Positions 8,086 through 16,474 are shown, counted from the stretch's first letter. The stretch: DNA of 23,727 nt from [Eubacterium] saphenum (GCA_004555635.1 SFHN01000005.1:1-23727); one strand, 5' to 3'. A program made the numbers and translations. Notes: generated from the letters alone by a model not told the origin.

Positions 8086-9180
8086 ATGGCATTTTTTCTT
8101 GACGAAATCGACAGCGACCTTTGGGAATACCTGCGCGGCACAAGCAAAAAAATTGTGCTTTACGGTATGGGCGACGGCGCGGAGAAGATAAAAGCGGTGC
8201 TTGACGAAATCGGCGCGCCGGTTGCGGACATTATGGCGAGCGACGAGTTTGTGCGCGGGCACAGCTTTCTGGGCTTCCGCGTGAAGAAGCTTTCGGAAAT
8301 CGAGGAGCTTTACGGCGAGGATTTTCTGATACTCGTCTGCTTCGGGACGCAGCTTCCCGAGGTTATGGACAGGATATACGAGATTGCCGAGCGGCACGAG
8401 CTTTATGCGCCGAATGTCCCCGTGGTGGGCGACGGGCTGTTTACGCTGGAATATGCCAAAGAGCACCGCGGCGAGCTTTTGCAGGTGTACAACCTGCTTG
8501 CGGACGAGCAGAGCAAGCGCGTTTTCGAGGGCGTTATCCGCTATAAGCTTAGCGGCGACATAGATTATCTTCGCGAGGTTGAAACTCCCGCAGAGGAGAA
8601 ATACGACCTTCTGGAAATCGGCGCGGAGGAAACCTACGCTGACCTCGGCGCATACAACGGCGATACGCTGGTGGAGTTTCTGAACGAAACCTCTATGCGC
8701 TTTACAAAGCTTTACGCTATGGAGCCTGACGCGAAGAACTACCACAAGCTGAAGCGCCGTCTTTATATGATAGGTTCGGCGCTGCTTGAAGCGTACAACT
8801 GCGGCGCGTGGGACGAGGACACGTCGGTTGTGTTCAGTCTGCGGGCGGGGAGAAGCTCTAGGGCTGTCCCGTCGGCGGGCGCGGAGATGAACCCTGCGCG
8901 CTACCGCGAGGTTAAGATGATGAAGCCCGACACGATGTTTGGCGGGGCGGCGGTGACGTACATAAAGTACGACGTCGAGGGCAGCGAGGAGAAAGCGCTT
9001 CTCGGCACGCGGGAAACCATCGCGGCGCATTGTCCTAAGCTTAACATTGCGCTTTACCACCGAAACGAGGATATGTTCAAGCTTCCGCTGCTGGTGATGA
9101 GCCTTAACAAAAAGTATAAGCTTTACCTGCGGCACCACCCGTATATCCCCGACTGGGACACCAATCTCTACTGCATTTAA
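8086..9180 (+). CDS. FkbM family SAM-dependent methyltransferase
   Basis: 364 residues from ATG 8086, which has AGGGTG just upstream; a GTG at 8080 would add two residues but lacks a site. Residues about 20-165 form a Rossmann-like region (KKIVLYGMGDGAEK, later LILVCFGTQ) of the kind that precedes FkbM domains. Residues about 182-364 are the FkbM methyltransferase fold: YADLGAYNGDT at 184-194 is SAM motif I, MEPDAKN carries the acidic residue after strand 2, and IKYDVEGSE at about 293-301 is the family signature. FkbM enzymes O-methylate sugars, polysaccharides or secondary metabolites. The substrate here cannot be read. It is the middle gene of a three-gene operon, with no glycosyltransferases nearby. 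Confidence 0.88.
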   Translation: MAFFLDEIDSDLWEYLRGTSKKIVLYGMGDGAEKIKAVLDEIGAPVADIMASDEFVRGHSFLGFRVKKLSEIEELYGEDFLILVCFGTQLPEVMDRIYEIAERHELYAPNVPVVGDGLFTLEYAKEHRGELLQVYNLLADEQSKRVFEGVIRYKLSGDIDYLREVETPAEEKYDLLEIGAEETYADLGAYNGDTLVEFLNETSMRFTKLYAMEPDAKNYHKLKRRLYMIGSALLEAYNCGAWDEDTSVVFSLRAGRSSRAVPSAGAEMNPARYREVKMMKPDTMFGGAAVTYIKYDVEGSEEKALLGTRETIAAHCPKLNIALYHRNEDMFKLPLLVMSLNKKYKLYLRHHPYIPDWDTNLYCI

Positions 9181-9189
9181 GGAACTGCT

Positions 9190-9963
9190 ATGAAGATAGT
9201 TTTTGCAATTATTATTACCGTGCTGCTGCTGGCGGTGCTTGGGTTTTACCTTGTGCTGGTGCTTAACGCGCACGATATGACCTTCTGCGGCGATGTGGCA
9301 AATCCGACAGGCGGCGGGCACGTTATAACCCGCGTTTACACCGCCGACCTTAACGCTGACGAAACGCTTTCGGAAATCGTGCTGAAAATGAACGAGAGCG
9401 AAGGCACGGTGAGCGCGGAGGAGCTGACGGAAATCCTCGCGACCTATCAGAACATCATCTATGCGCCTGTTTTTACGGTTAATATCGAGCAGGTTGACAG
9501 CAAGACGTTTGTGTTGTGGGGCAGCGCTTACAACGGCGTCAGCGAAAGCGGCGTAGCGCAGGAAACGGATTACTACTATAAGGATATGAACCTTACTGCC
9601 GCAGTTCAGAACGGGAAAATCCTTGCCGCGCAGAACGTTTATCCGCTTATGGAGAGCGGGCAGGAGGAGTTTGTCGAGCGAAAGAACACGGTTGACCCTA
9701 TCGTTACGGACGAGAACCGCGGCGCGGCGTTTTCCTTCCGCGACTGCGACAGCTTCCGCATTGTGTTCAGCGGAAACGACGCGGCGGTGCTGCCTAAGGT
9801 GACGCTGGTGTATACCTACAACGTGCGCGCGCAAAGCCCGCTTAACTTTACCGGAACGGACAACAGCGTGCTTGCGTACACGGTTTCGGTTGCGTACAAC
9901 GACAAGGGGGAGCTTACTCCCGAGCTTAACTTCGAGCGGAATATTATCGTAAAGGAAGACTAG
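9190..9963 (+). CDS. Membrane-anchored protein of unknown function
   Basis: 257 residues, not recognised. A single N-terminal hydrophobic helix (about residues 4-25, IVFAIIITVLLLAVLGFYLVL) is followed by a soluble, beta-rich, polar domain, most likely outside the cell. No lipobox is seen. The acidic body alternates short hydrophobic strands with Asp/Asn/Gly turns and ends NIIVKED. An AAGGA site overlaps the methyltransferase stop and lies 7 nt from ATG 9190, so the three genes at 6879-9963 are probably one transcript. Codon use matches the neighbours. A role at the cell surface together with the methyltransferase is possible but unsupported. Confidence 0.75.
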   Translation: MKIVFAIIITVLLLAVLGFYLVLVLNAHDMTFCGDVANPTGGGHVITRVYTADLNADETLSEIVLKMNESEGTVSAEELTEILATYQNIIYAPVFTVNIEQVDSKTFVLWGSAYNGVSESGVAQETDYYYKDMNLTAAVQNGKILAAQNVYPLMESGQEEFVERKNTVDPIVTDENRGAAFSFRDCDSFRIVFSGNDAAVLPKVTLVYTYNVRAQSPLNFTGTDNSVLAYTVSVAYNDKGELTPELNFERNIIVKED

Positions 9964-9986
9964 GCGGTACTGAACACAGATTATTC

Positions 9987-10010
9987 GGGCGGGAGAAATC
10001 CTGCCCTTTG
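9987..10010 (+). terminator. Weak terminator or attenuator hairpin
   Basis: GGGCGGGA (9987-9994), loop GAAA, TCCTGCCC (9999-10006): an 8-bp stem with one G-U pair and a stable tetraloop, followed only by TTTG. It may end the operon at 6879-9963 or attenuate read-through into the radical SAM gene at 10041. Confidence 0.5.
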
Positions 10011-10040
10011 CTGTGCAAAAGCGCGGCGGAAAGGAGCATT

Positions 10041-10952
10041 ATGCTGTGCAATCTCTGCCCGAGAATGTGCAACGCGGACAGGAGCGCTTCTCGCGGGTTC
10101 TGCGGAATGGGCGAAAAAATCACGGCGGCGAGCGCTGCGCTTCATTTCTGGGAGGAACCGTGTATCAGCGGCGAACCGTCCGACGAGGTGAGAAACCGTG
10201 GCGGAAGCGGTGCGGTTTTCTTCTCGGGGTGCGTGCTTCGGTGCGCCTATTGTCAGAACTACCCGATAAGCTCCGGGGGCGTCGGGCGGGAAGTGTCCGA
10301 GCAGCGGCTTTCGGAGATATTCCAGGAGCTTGAGAGCAAGGGCGCGCATAACATTAACCTTGTAAACCCGACGCACTTTGTCCCGCAGATTATCCGCGCG
10401 CTTGATAAAGCGAAGCGCGGCGGGCTGTCGATACCCGTTGTGTATAACAGCGGCGGCTATGAGCGCGTTGAAACGCTGCGCACGCTTGAGGGGTACGTTG
10501 ACATTTACTTGCCCGACGTGAAGTATTACGGCGAGGAGCTTGGGCGAAAGCTGTCCGCGGCGCCGAGGTATTTTGAAACCGCTATGGCGGCGGTGGAGGA
10601 GATGGTGCGGCAGACGGGCGCGCCGAAGCTTAACGAAAGCGGGCTTATGGAGCGCGGGACGATTGTGCGGCACCTTGTGCTTCCGGGCTGCTATCGCGAC
10701 AGCGTTGAGGTGATAAAGCACGTCGGAGAGCGGTTCGGCGGGAGTGTTTTGTTCAGCCTTATGAGCCAGTACACGCCTGCGGGCAGGGTGAAAAGCGACT
10801 CAGCGCTTTCGGGGCTAAACCGCCGCATAACCACGTTTGAATACCGAAAGGCGCTTGACGCGGTTATGGAAGCGGGGCTTGACGGGTTTATGCAGGAGCG
10901 CAGCTCTGCGAAGGAAGAATACACTCCCGAGTTTGATTTCACGGGGCTGTGA
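10041..10952 (+). CDS. PflX-type radical SAM protein (COG1313)
   Basis: 303 residues from ATG 10041, preceded by AAAGGAG; the in-frame ATG at 10008 has no such site. The radical SAM cluster motif CxxxCxxC is C64-C68-C71 (FSGCVLRCAYCQNYPIS), resembling pyruvate formate-lyase activases. A second cysteine group at C3, C6, C10 and C21 (CNLCPRMC...GFCGMG) is characteristic of the PflX/COG1313 group and may bind a second cluster or zinc. These proteins presumably cleave SAM to generate a 5'-deoxyadenosyl radical, but their targets are unknown. No formate lyase or glycyl-radical enzyme gene lies next to it. It is closed by a strong terminator, so it is a single-gene unit or the end of the upstream operon. 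Confidence 0.88.
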   Translation: MLCNLCPRMCNADRSASRGFCGMGEKITAASAALHFWEEPCISGEPSDEVRNRGGSGAVFFSGCVLRCAYCQNYPISSGGVGREVSEQRLSEIFQELESKGAHNINLVNPTHFVPQIIRALDKAKRGGLSIPVVYNSGGYERVETLRTLEGYVDIYLPDVKYYGEELGRKLSAAPRYFETAMAAVEEMVRQTGAPKLNESGLMERGTIVRHLVLPGCYRDSVEVIKHVGERFGGSVLFSLMSQYTPAGRVKSDSALSGLNRRITTFEYRKALDAVMEAGLDGFMQERSSAKEEYTPEFDFTGL

Positions 10953-10967
10953 CGGTAACTGCTTTTG

Positions 10968-10993
10968 GGGGAAGCTTCGGCTTCCCCTTTTTT
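10968..10993 (+). terminator. Strong Rho-independent terminator after the radical SAM gene
   Basis: GGGGAAGC (10968-10975), loop TTCG, GCTTCCCC (10980-10987), then six T residues (10988-10993): a textbook stable-tetraloop terminator 15 nt past the stop. Confidence 0.95.
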
Positions 10994-11067
10994 GTGCCAA
11001 GCGAAATGCATTTTCGGGACAAACGGCGCATAGACTTTCACCGAACATACTATTCGGAGGCGGTCAT

Positions 11068-11328
11068 ATGAGCATAAAGCAAAAGCTGATTTATCTCGGC
11101 GAGGCAAACGAGCGCCACAGCACCATAACCCTGCGCGACGGAAACGAGCTTGTCGTAGAAAACTGCCGCGGCGTAAGCGGCTGCGACGATAACTTCATCA
11201 CCCTGTCGGTGTACGGTATGGAACTAACCGTTGCGGGCACGCCGCTTATTCTCGAAAGCTTCGGCACAGACGGAGTGAGAATTTCGGGGAAAATCCACTC
11301 GCTTACGCTGGAGGAAAAAACCGTATGA
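11068..11328 (+). CDS. yqfC: Sporulation protein YqfC (YabP/YqfC family)
   Basis: 86 residues, the family's usual size. ITLRDGNELVVENCRGVSGCDDNFITLSVYGMELTVAGTPLILESF is typical of the YabP/YqfC fold, including the late L.V.G..L.LESF strand pair. In Bacillus yqfC belongs to the SigE mother-cell regulon. CGGAGG at 11055-11060 precedes ATG 11068. Its end overlaps the yqfD start by ATGA, giving translational coupling. The exact biochemical role is not established. It marks this organism as an endospore former or a descendant of one. Confidence 0.92.
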   Translation: MSIKQKLIYLGEANERHSTITLRDGNELVVENCRGVSGCDDNFITLSVYGMELTVAGTPLILESFGTDGVRISGKIHSLTLEEKTV

Positions 11329-12530
11329 AAAAGCGCGGAAAAAAGGCGTACAAGCTGCACGGCGGGCTTTATTTCGGCAGCGTTGATTTTTCGGGGTTCG
11401 GCGGGTTTCAGGAAAGCTTTTTAAGCGAGCTTTTCGAGCTGAAAATACCCTTGCGCTGTGTGCGAACCGAGGGCGGCAGGATAACGGGACGCGTTTCTCC
11501 GCTTGACTACTACCGCACGGCTAAGGCGGCGAAAAACCACGGCGTAAGGCTTCGCGCGGGAAAGCGCACGGGGCTTTATTTTACGCTTCAAAGGTACAAG
11601 AACCGCATAGGGTTGTACCTCGGTGCGCTCGTTTTTATGCTGATACTGACGTTTCATCAGTCGCGCGTCGAAAGCATACTTGTAGAAGGCGCGCCCGAGA
11701 GCCTTGTGCTGCCGATACTCGCCGAGTGCGGGATAACAGAGGGAGTAGACGTTGCGGGGCTGCCTACGGATATGGCGGAATATGAGCTTCGGCTCAGGGT
11801 GGAGAACATCGCGTGGGTTGATGTTTCGCTCATCGGAAACCGTGTTTTCGCGCATATAGAACTCGGCGACGAAATGCCCGAGATGGAGGACAACTCAAAG
11901 CCGCGGAATCTTATTGCCTCGCGCGCGGCGGTGATTGTCGGGCAGACGGTGCGAAAGGGCGCTTCGGTTATGACTACGGGAAGCGGAATACAAAAGGGCG
12001 GGATTCTTGTCAGCGGTACGGTCTGCGACGGCGGCGGGGGAGTGCTGTTTGTGCGCTCTGACGCGGATGTTATCGGCGAGTTTCGCGAGAGCAGGGAGTT
12101 TTTCGTGCCGTACAACGAAACAATGCACATTCCCGACGGAGAACAGACGATTTTCAAGAGCCTTATTCTGCGCGACGATGTTTACCCGCTGTACCTCGGA
12201 AAAGCACAGGCGGAAAACGCGGTGTACTCCGAGGAGATACATAACCTGTATCTTTTCGGCAGGGAAATCCCTCTGAAGCTTCGCGTAGGGACATTCACCG
12301 CCTACCGCAACGAGGAGATAACGCGCTCGCAGACCGACTGCGCGAAGCTCCTGCAAAAGCAGCGCGCGGCATATGAGGAGAATTTCTTCGGGGAGTATGA
12401 GATAGTTTCCTGCGAGGAGAAGTATTTCCCCGAGGAGGGCGGCGTAAGGCTGATTGCGGACTATGTGCTGCGCGGGAATATCGCCGTGCCGCAGGAGATT
12501 GAGCTTTCGGAGAGCGTTCCGAGGGGTTAA
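11325..12530 (+). CDS. yqfD: Sporulation protein YqfD
   Basis: 401 residues, close to Bacillus YqfD. A basic N-terminal region (about 1-88) precedes one membrane helix at about 90-107 (IGLYLGALVFMLILTF). The next segment, SRVESILVEGAPESLVLPILAECGITEGVDV, resembles the small repeated domain seen after the helix in this family. The remaining ~270 residues are mixed alpha/beta, presumably on the far side of the membrane. Always paired with yqfC in Firmicutes and expressed in the mother cell during sporulation (known from Bacillus). The usual downstream partner phoH is absent; a terminator follows instead. Confidence 0.93.
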   Translation: MKKRGKKAYKLHGGLYFGSVDFSGFGGFQESFLSELFELKIPLRCVRTEGGRITGRVSPLDYYRTAKAAKNHGVRLRAGKRTGLYFTLQRYKNRIGLYLGALVFMLILTFHQSRVESILVEGAPESLVLPILAECGITEGVDVAGLPTDMAEYELRLRVENIAWVDVSLIGNRVFAHIELGDEMPEMEDNSKPRNLIASRAAVIVGQTVRKGASVMTTGSGIQKGGILVSGTVCDGGGGVLFVRSDADVIGEFRESREFFVPYNETMHIPDGEQTIFKSLILRDDVYPLYLGKAQAENAVYSEEIHNLYLFGREIPLKLRVGTFTAYRNEEITRSQTDCAKLLQKQRAAYEENFFGEYEIVSCEEKYFPEEGGVRLIADYVLRGNIAVPQEIELSESVPRG

Positions 12531-12543
12531 AAATGAATAGCGG

Positions 12544-12591
12544 CAGCGGACAATTCCTGTGCGAAGTCGGGGGAGTTGTCCGCTGTTTTTT
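12544..12591 (+). terminator. Rho-independent terminator after yqfCD
   Basis: CAGCGGACAA (12544-12553) pairs perfectly with TTGTCCGCTG (12576-12585) across a 22-nt loop, followed by six T residues. It starts 14 nt past the yqfD stop. Confidence 0.9.
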
Positions 12592-12641
12592 CTCACAACA
12601 ATAGAGAATTGTCAGACCGCCCCGAATTTTTCTCGGATATC

Positions 12642-12670
12642 TTTACAAACGCGGCGGTTTGTGGTATAAT
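12642..12670 (+). promoter_or_regulatory. SigA promoter with extended -10, upstream of the unknown gene and lepA-hemW
   Basis: TTTACA (12642-12647), 17 bp, TATAAT (12665-12670), with TGG directly before the -10 hexamer (an extended -10). It lies 45 nt before ATG 12715, and no further promoter is evident before lepA, so it probably drives 12715-16242. Confidence 0.87.
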
Positions 12671-12714
12671 CATAATGTTATACTATAACTATGCGCAAAA
12701 ATGAAAGGAACGCT

Positions 12715-13329
12715 ATGTCAAAAGCCAAGGAATTATTTCTGAAATGCCTGCCAATGCTGATTGTGCTGGTGTCAACGGGGCTTTTCGCGCTTGCGGTAAA
12801 GCTTGTTATCGGCTACTTCTACGCGCCTGCGGATACGGTTTACTACAAGCAGTACGGCGAGGACTGCTTCGCAGTCGTGCATTGCAGTCAGAAGCCCTCA
12901 AACTACTACTACATCTACGACGGCGACTACGAATTTGACGCGGAAAAATACGACAACGCCGCCAACAAGCACAACTCCGCGCATTTGCAGGACAAGCCGC
13001 TTGCCTACTTTATTCTGAACGAAACCGCGCTCAACATCGAGAACACAACCGTAAAAAAGGTGCTCGAGGGAAACGGGCTTACGGTGTATCAGTTCGGCGA
13101 GTTTATTCTCTACAAGCTTGATGGCGAGTACGGCGTTTTCGCGCCGCTTCGCGATTACAAGGAGAGCGCGACTTCGCGAAAGAACGACCTCTACGTTGTC
13201 CGCAGGCTGCTGAAAGACGACAACTACCTTAACTTCGACCTGCCCGAGTGGGAAAAGCAGGAGAAATTCCTCGAACGGCTTGAAAAGCTCGAATGGCACC
13301 TCGACACGCAGTACGCCGAGGATAATTGA
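12715..13329 (+). CDS. Membrane-anchored protein of unknown function
   Basis: 204 residues, not recognised. ATG 12715 is preferred over the in-frame ATG at 12691 because AAAGGA lies just before it. One N-terminal helix (about 11-34, CLPMLIVLVSTGLFALAVKLVIGY) is followed by a Tyr-, Asp- and Lys-rich soluble domain (for example YYYIYDGDYEFD and LPEWEKQEKFLERLEKLEWHLD), the last part probably a helix. Two cysteines (ECFAVVHC-like spacing in EDCFAVVHC) are near the start of the soluble part. It is 38 nt upstream of lepA and shares its promoter. A function linked to lepA is not implied. Confidence 0.75.
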   Translation: MSKAKELFLKCLPMLIVLVSTGLFALAVKLVIGYFYAPADTVYYKQYGEDCFAVVHCSQKPSNYYYIYDGDYEFDAEKYDNAANKHNSAHLQDKPLAYFILNETALNIENTTVKKVLEGNGLTVYQFGEFILYKLDGEYGVFAPLRDYKESATSRKNDLYVVRRLLKDDNYLNFDLPEWEKQEKFLERLEKLEWHLDTQYAEDN

Positions 13330-13367
13330 TAATCACGGGACAACTTCAAAAGAAAGGATGAAAAAAC

Positions 13368-15185
13368 TTGTCAGACACAAGCTATTTATCTAAAATAAGG
13401 AACTTCTGCATAATCGCTCATATCGACCACGGCAAGTCAACGCTCGCGGACAGGATACTTGAGCAGACGCAGACGGTTGCGCTGCGCGATATGGAGGAGC
13501 AGCTTCTCGACAATATGGACATCGAGCGCGAGCGCGGAATTACGATAAAGGCGCGCGCGGTGCGGCTGAAATACACCGCAGACGATGGCGAGGACTATAT
13601 CTTTAACCTTATCGACACGCCCGGTCACGTTGACTTCAACTACGAGGTATCGCGCTCGCTTGTTGCCTGCGAGGGTGCAATTCTTATCGTTGACGCGTCG
13701 CAGGGCATTGAGGCGCAGACGCTTGCTAACACCTATCTCGCGGTGGAGAACGACCTTGAGGTTGTCCCCGTAATAAACAAGATAGACCTGCCCTCGGCGC
13801 ATCCCGCAGAGGTCAAGGAGGAAATCGAGAACGTAATCGGCATTGAGGCGGAGAATGCGCCCGAGATTTCCGCGAAGATGGGCATAAACATTCACGCGGT
13901 TATGGAGCGCATTGTAGAGGCAATCCCTGCACCTAAGGGCGACCCCGAAGCGCCGCTTAAAGCGTTGATTTTCGACAGCTACTACGACAGCTACAAGGGC
14001 GTTATCGTTTATGTTCGCATTAAGGAAGGCTCGGTAAAGGCGGGCGACAAAATCCGTATGATGGCTTCGGGCGCGGAGTTTACCGTTACTGAAACGGGCG
14101 TTATGGGAGCGACAGAGCTTGTTCCCTGCGGCGGGTTGAAGGCGGGCGAGGTCGGCTACATCGCGGCTTCGATAAAGTCAATCGGCGACACTAAGGTCGG
14201 CGACACCGTAACCTGCGCGGACAACCCTGCGGCGGAGGCACTTCCCGGCTACCGCGAGGTAAATCCGATGGTGTTCAGCGGTATCTATCCCGCGGACGGC
14301 GCGAAGTATGTTGACCTTCGTGAAGCGCTCGAGAAACTTCAGCTTAACGACGCGTCGCTAAGCTTTGAGCCTGAAAGCTCGATTGCGCTTGGCTTCGGCT
14401 TCCGCTGCGGTTTCCTCGGGCTGCTTCATATGGAGATAATACAGGAGCGGATAGAGCGCGAGTACAACCTTGATATCATCACGACCGCGCCATCGGTTGT
14501 GTACAAGCTTGACCTTGCCGACGGAAGCACGATTAAGATTGACAACCCGACAAACTACCCCGACCCCGCGACGATTTCGCAGGCGTATGAGCCTATGGTA
14601 AACGCGCACGTCTACGCGCCGTCGGAATACGTCGGGAACATTATGGAGCTTTGTCAGAACAGGCGCGGCGTGTTCAAGGATATGAAGTACATCGACGCAA
14701 ACCGCGTTGATTTGCACTATGAGCTTCCGCTCAACGAGATTGTATACGACTTCTTTGACGCGCTGAAAAGCCGCACGCGCGGCTACGCGAGCTATGACTA
14801 CGAGCTTATGGGATTTGCGCCGTCGAAGCTTGTCAAGCTTGATATAATGCTAAACGGCGACGTTATCGACGCGCTTTCGTTCATCGTTCACACCGACAAG
14901 GCGTATGAGCGCGCCCGCAAGATGGCGGAGAAGCTTAAGGAGCATATCCCGCGGCAGCTTTTCGAGATACCGATTCAGGCGGCTGTCGGTGGCAAGATTA
15001 TCGCGCGCGAAACGATAAAGGCGCTTCGCAAGGACGTCCTCGCAAAGTGCTACGGCGGCGACATTACCCGAAAGAAAAAGCTGCTTGAAAAGCAGAAGGA
15101 AGGCAAGAAGCGTATGCGCGCCTTCGGTACGGTTGAGGTGCCGCAGGAGGCGTTTATGGCGGTGCTTAAGCTTGACGATGAATAA
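13368..15185 (+). CDS. lepA: Elongation factor 4 (LepA), ribosome-associated GTPase
   Basis: 605 residues, the normal LepA length. TTG 13368 is the likely start: it has AAAGGA 9 nt upstream and gives the expected N-terminus just before [15 protein letters not shown]. GTPase motifs are complete: P-loop AHIDHGKST (17-25), switch [10 protein letters not shown] (54-62), DTPGH (83-87) and NKID (137-140). The rest carries the EF-G-like domains and the LepA-specific C-terminal domain ([20 protein letters not shown] near the end). LepA acts on stalled or assembling ribosomes. It lies directly before hemW with an 8-nt overlap, the conserved lepA-hemW order in Firmicutes. Confidence 0.97.
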   Translation: MSDTSYLSKIRNFCIIAHIDHGKSTLADRILEQTQTVALRDMEEQLLDNMDIERERGITIKARAVRLKYTADDGEDYIFNLIDTPGHVDFNYEVSRSLVACEGAILIVDASQGIEAQTLANTYLAVENDLEVVPVINKIDLPSAHPAEVKEEIENVIGIEAENAPEISAKMGINIHAVMERIVEAIPAPKGDPEAPLKALIFDSYYDSYKGVIVYVRIKEGSVKAGDKIRMMASGAEFTVTETGVMGATELVPCGGLKAGEVGYIAASIKSIGDTKVGDTVTCADNPAAEALPGYREVNPMVFSGIYPADGAKYVDLREALEKLQLNDASLSFEPESSIALGFGFRCGFLGLLHMEIIQERIEREYNLDIITTAPSVVYKLDLADGSTIKIDNPTNYPDPATISQAYEPMVNAHVYAPSEYVGNIMELCQNRRGVFKDMKYIDANRVDLHYELPLNEIVYDFFDALKSRTRGYASYDYELMGFAPSKLVKLDIMLNGDVIDALSFIVHTDKAYERARKMAEKLKEHIPRQLFEIPIQAAVGGKIIARETIKALRKDVLAKCYGGDITRKKKLLEKQKEGKKRMRAFGTVEVPQEAFMAVLKLDDE

Positions 15186-16242
15186 GCCGAGAGGGCTGTA
15201 TATTCACGTTCCGTTCTGCCTGTCGAAATGCCCATATTGCGACTTTTATTCCGTCGCATTCTCAAAAAGCGCGGCAGAGCGCTATGCCGCGGCGGTTGTG
15301 CGAAACCTGAAGCGGTACGACGAGCCGTTTGACACGGTATATTTCGGCGGCGGAACGCCGATACTGCTAAGCGGCTTTATCGGGGAAATCCTGTCTGCGG
15401 CGGAGATACCGAGCGGTGCGGAAATCACCGCGGAGGCTAACCCCTGTCTTTGCACAAAGGAAAGGCTTTCGGAGCTTCGCGAAGCGGGGGTAAACCGCAT
15501 TTCGATAGGCGTTCAGTCGCTGCAAGATGAGGAGCTTTCTGCGCTCGGCAGGCGGCACAGCGCAGCGCAGGCGGAAGCCGCAATTCTTTCTGCTTATGCG
15601 GCAGGCTTTGACAACATCTCCGCAGACCTTATGCTCGGCATACCTAATCAGACGCAGCAGAGCCTTGCCGAAACAGCAGAGCGGCTTTGCGCGCTGCCGA
15701 TAAGCCACGTTTCGGCGTATCTGCTGAAAATCGAGCCGCAGACCCCGTTCGGGAAAAATCCCCCGCAGGGCACTGCGGACGAGGACGCGGCGGCGGAGCT
15801 GTATCTGTCGGCGGTGAGAATGCTGTCGCAGCGCGGCTTTTTGCAGTATGAGATAAGCAACTTTGCGAAAACGGGCAGGGAGAGCCGCCACAATCTGAAA
15901 TACTGGCGCAGGGAGGAATACCTCGGCATAGGACCTGCGGCGCACTCGTTTTACGACGGGCAGCGCTTCGCTGTGCCGCGGGATTTGGCACGGTTTCTTG
16001 AAAGCGAGCGGCAGTTCGAGGAACTCACCGACGGCGCTCCCGACGAGTTTGAGGAGCGCGTTATGCTTGGGCTAAGGCTTGCCGAGGGCATTCCCGAGGA
16101 ACTTTGGAAGCCGCTTTCGGGGGCGCTGAAACGTATCCCGAAGCAATACTATCGGCTAAGCGGCGGCAGGCTTTCGCTTACCCCAGAGGGCTTTTTGCTG
16201 TCTAACGAGATAATCGCGCTGCTGCTTTCCGAGCGACTGTAA
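15178..16242 (+). CDS. hemW: HemW-like heme chaperone, radical SAM (formerly HemN-like)
   Basis: 354 residues from ATG 15178, overlapping the lepA end. The radical SAM motif is C14-x3-C18-x2-C21, followed by D-F rather than the extra cysteine of true coproporphyrinogen oxidase HemN, which places it with HemW. FGGGTP at 56-61 is the SAM-binding glycine motif, and RISIGVQSL the family strand. The C-terminal HemN_C-like region contains [20 protein letters not shown]. HemW inserts or carries heme rather than making porphyrin. The usual following genes hrcA-grpE-dnaK are absent. The last codons overlap the direct-repeat array at 16237. Confidence 0.94.
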   Translation: MNKPRGLYIHVPFCLSKCPYCDFYSVAFSKSAAERYAAAVVRNLKRYDEPFDTVYFGGGTPILLSGFIGEILSAAEIPSGAEITAEANPCLCTKERLSELREAGVNRISIGVQSLQDEELSALGRRHSAAQAEAAILSAYAAGFDNISADLMLGIPNQTQQSLAETAERLCALPISHVSAYLLKIEPQTPFGKNPPQGTADEDAAAELYLSAVRMLSQRGFLQYEISNFAKTGRESRHNLKYWRREEYLGIGPAAHSFYDGQRFAVPRDLARFLESERQFEELTDGAPDEFEERVMLGLRLAEGIPEELWKPLSGALKRIPKQYYRLSGGRLSLTPEGFLLSNEIIALLLSERL

Positions 16243-16287
16243 CAAAACTGTAACCAATCTGTAACCGCTTTGTAATTGCTTTTGAAA
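16237..16287 (+). promoter_or_regulatory. Four 11-bp-periodic direct repeats, Pho-box-like
   Basis: CTGTAAC at 16237-16243, 16248-16254 and 16259-16265, then TTGTAAT at 16270-16276: exactly 11 bp apart, each separated by 4 nt. A weaker fifth unit (TTTGAAA, 16281-16287) keeps the phase. Direct 11-bp repeats upstream of a -10 element are the hallmark of PhoB/PhoP (OmpR-family) response-regulator sites, and CTGTAAC is close to the CTGTCAC half of the E. coli Pho box. The regulator is not identified. The first repeat covers the hemW stop codon. Confidence 0.6.
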
Positions 16288-16304
16288 ACGGCGCATGGTA
16301 TACT
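16276..16304 (+). promoter_or_regulatory. Extended -10 promoter with poor -35
   Basis: TATACT (16299-16304) preceded by TGG (an extended -10). The 17-bp-spaced -35 position reads TTGCTT, a poor match. A good -10 with a weak -35 covered by direct repeats is typical of an activator-dependent promoter. Transcription would run through the palindromic element into the lipoprotein gene. Confidence 0.6.
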
Positions 16305-16315
16305 TTATTTATCAA

Positions 16316-16474
16316 GGGAATCTCTAAAAACCGTTGTGAAAAGCAAAAATGGGCAGGGTGAACCAGATTCAAGGAAAGCCGACAAAGTAAGGCTGTATGC
16401 CTTACGAGGAGGTTTGACTCAGAAGATGGTTTGCACTGCACATTTTTGCTCACAAGAGGTTTTTAGAGGTGACC
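16316..16474. mobile_element. MITE-like palindromic element with ~40-bp terminal inverted repeats
   Basis: Left arm 16316-16356 and right arm 16436-16474 are inverted copies. They share CTCTAAAAACC (16322-16332 versus 16458-16468), TTGTG and AGCAAAAATG (16342-16351 versus 16441-16450), with a few indels. The ~80-nt centre contains a perfect 7-bp hairpin (GTAAGGC/GCCTTAC, 16387-16405) and a GAGGAGG site. There is no transposase. A target-site duplication is not clear. The size, terminal repeats and lack of coding fit a miniature inverted-repeat transposable element; a structured 5' leader RNA is the alternative. Confidence 0.6.

Noticed and set aside
7768..9834. A 688-codon open frame on the minus strand opposite the EAL-HDOD, FkbM and membrane-protein genes.
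   Set aside because: It spans three well-supported plus-strand genes and their gaps, its translation is Arg/His/Val-rich with no recognisable domain, and it reflects the GC-rich codon bias of the real genes.
11046..11053. CATACTAT upstream of yqfC as a SigE -10 box.
   Set aside because: The transcript would start at or inside the ribosome binding site (11055-11060), and the nearest ATA-type -35 is only 11 bp away, too close. yqfC may still be SigE-controlled, but this site is unconvincing.
13358..13393. An 11-codon ORF (ATG 13358) overlapping the lepA start.
   Set aside because: It uses the same ribosome site as lepA and has no supporting conservation visible; most likely chance, although an upstream-overlapping leader peptide cannot be excluded.
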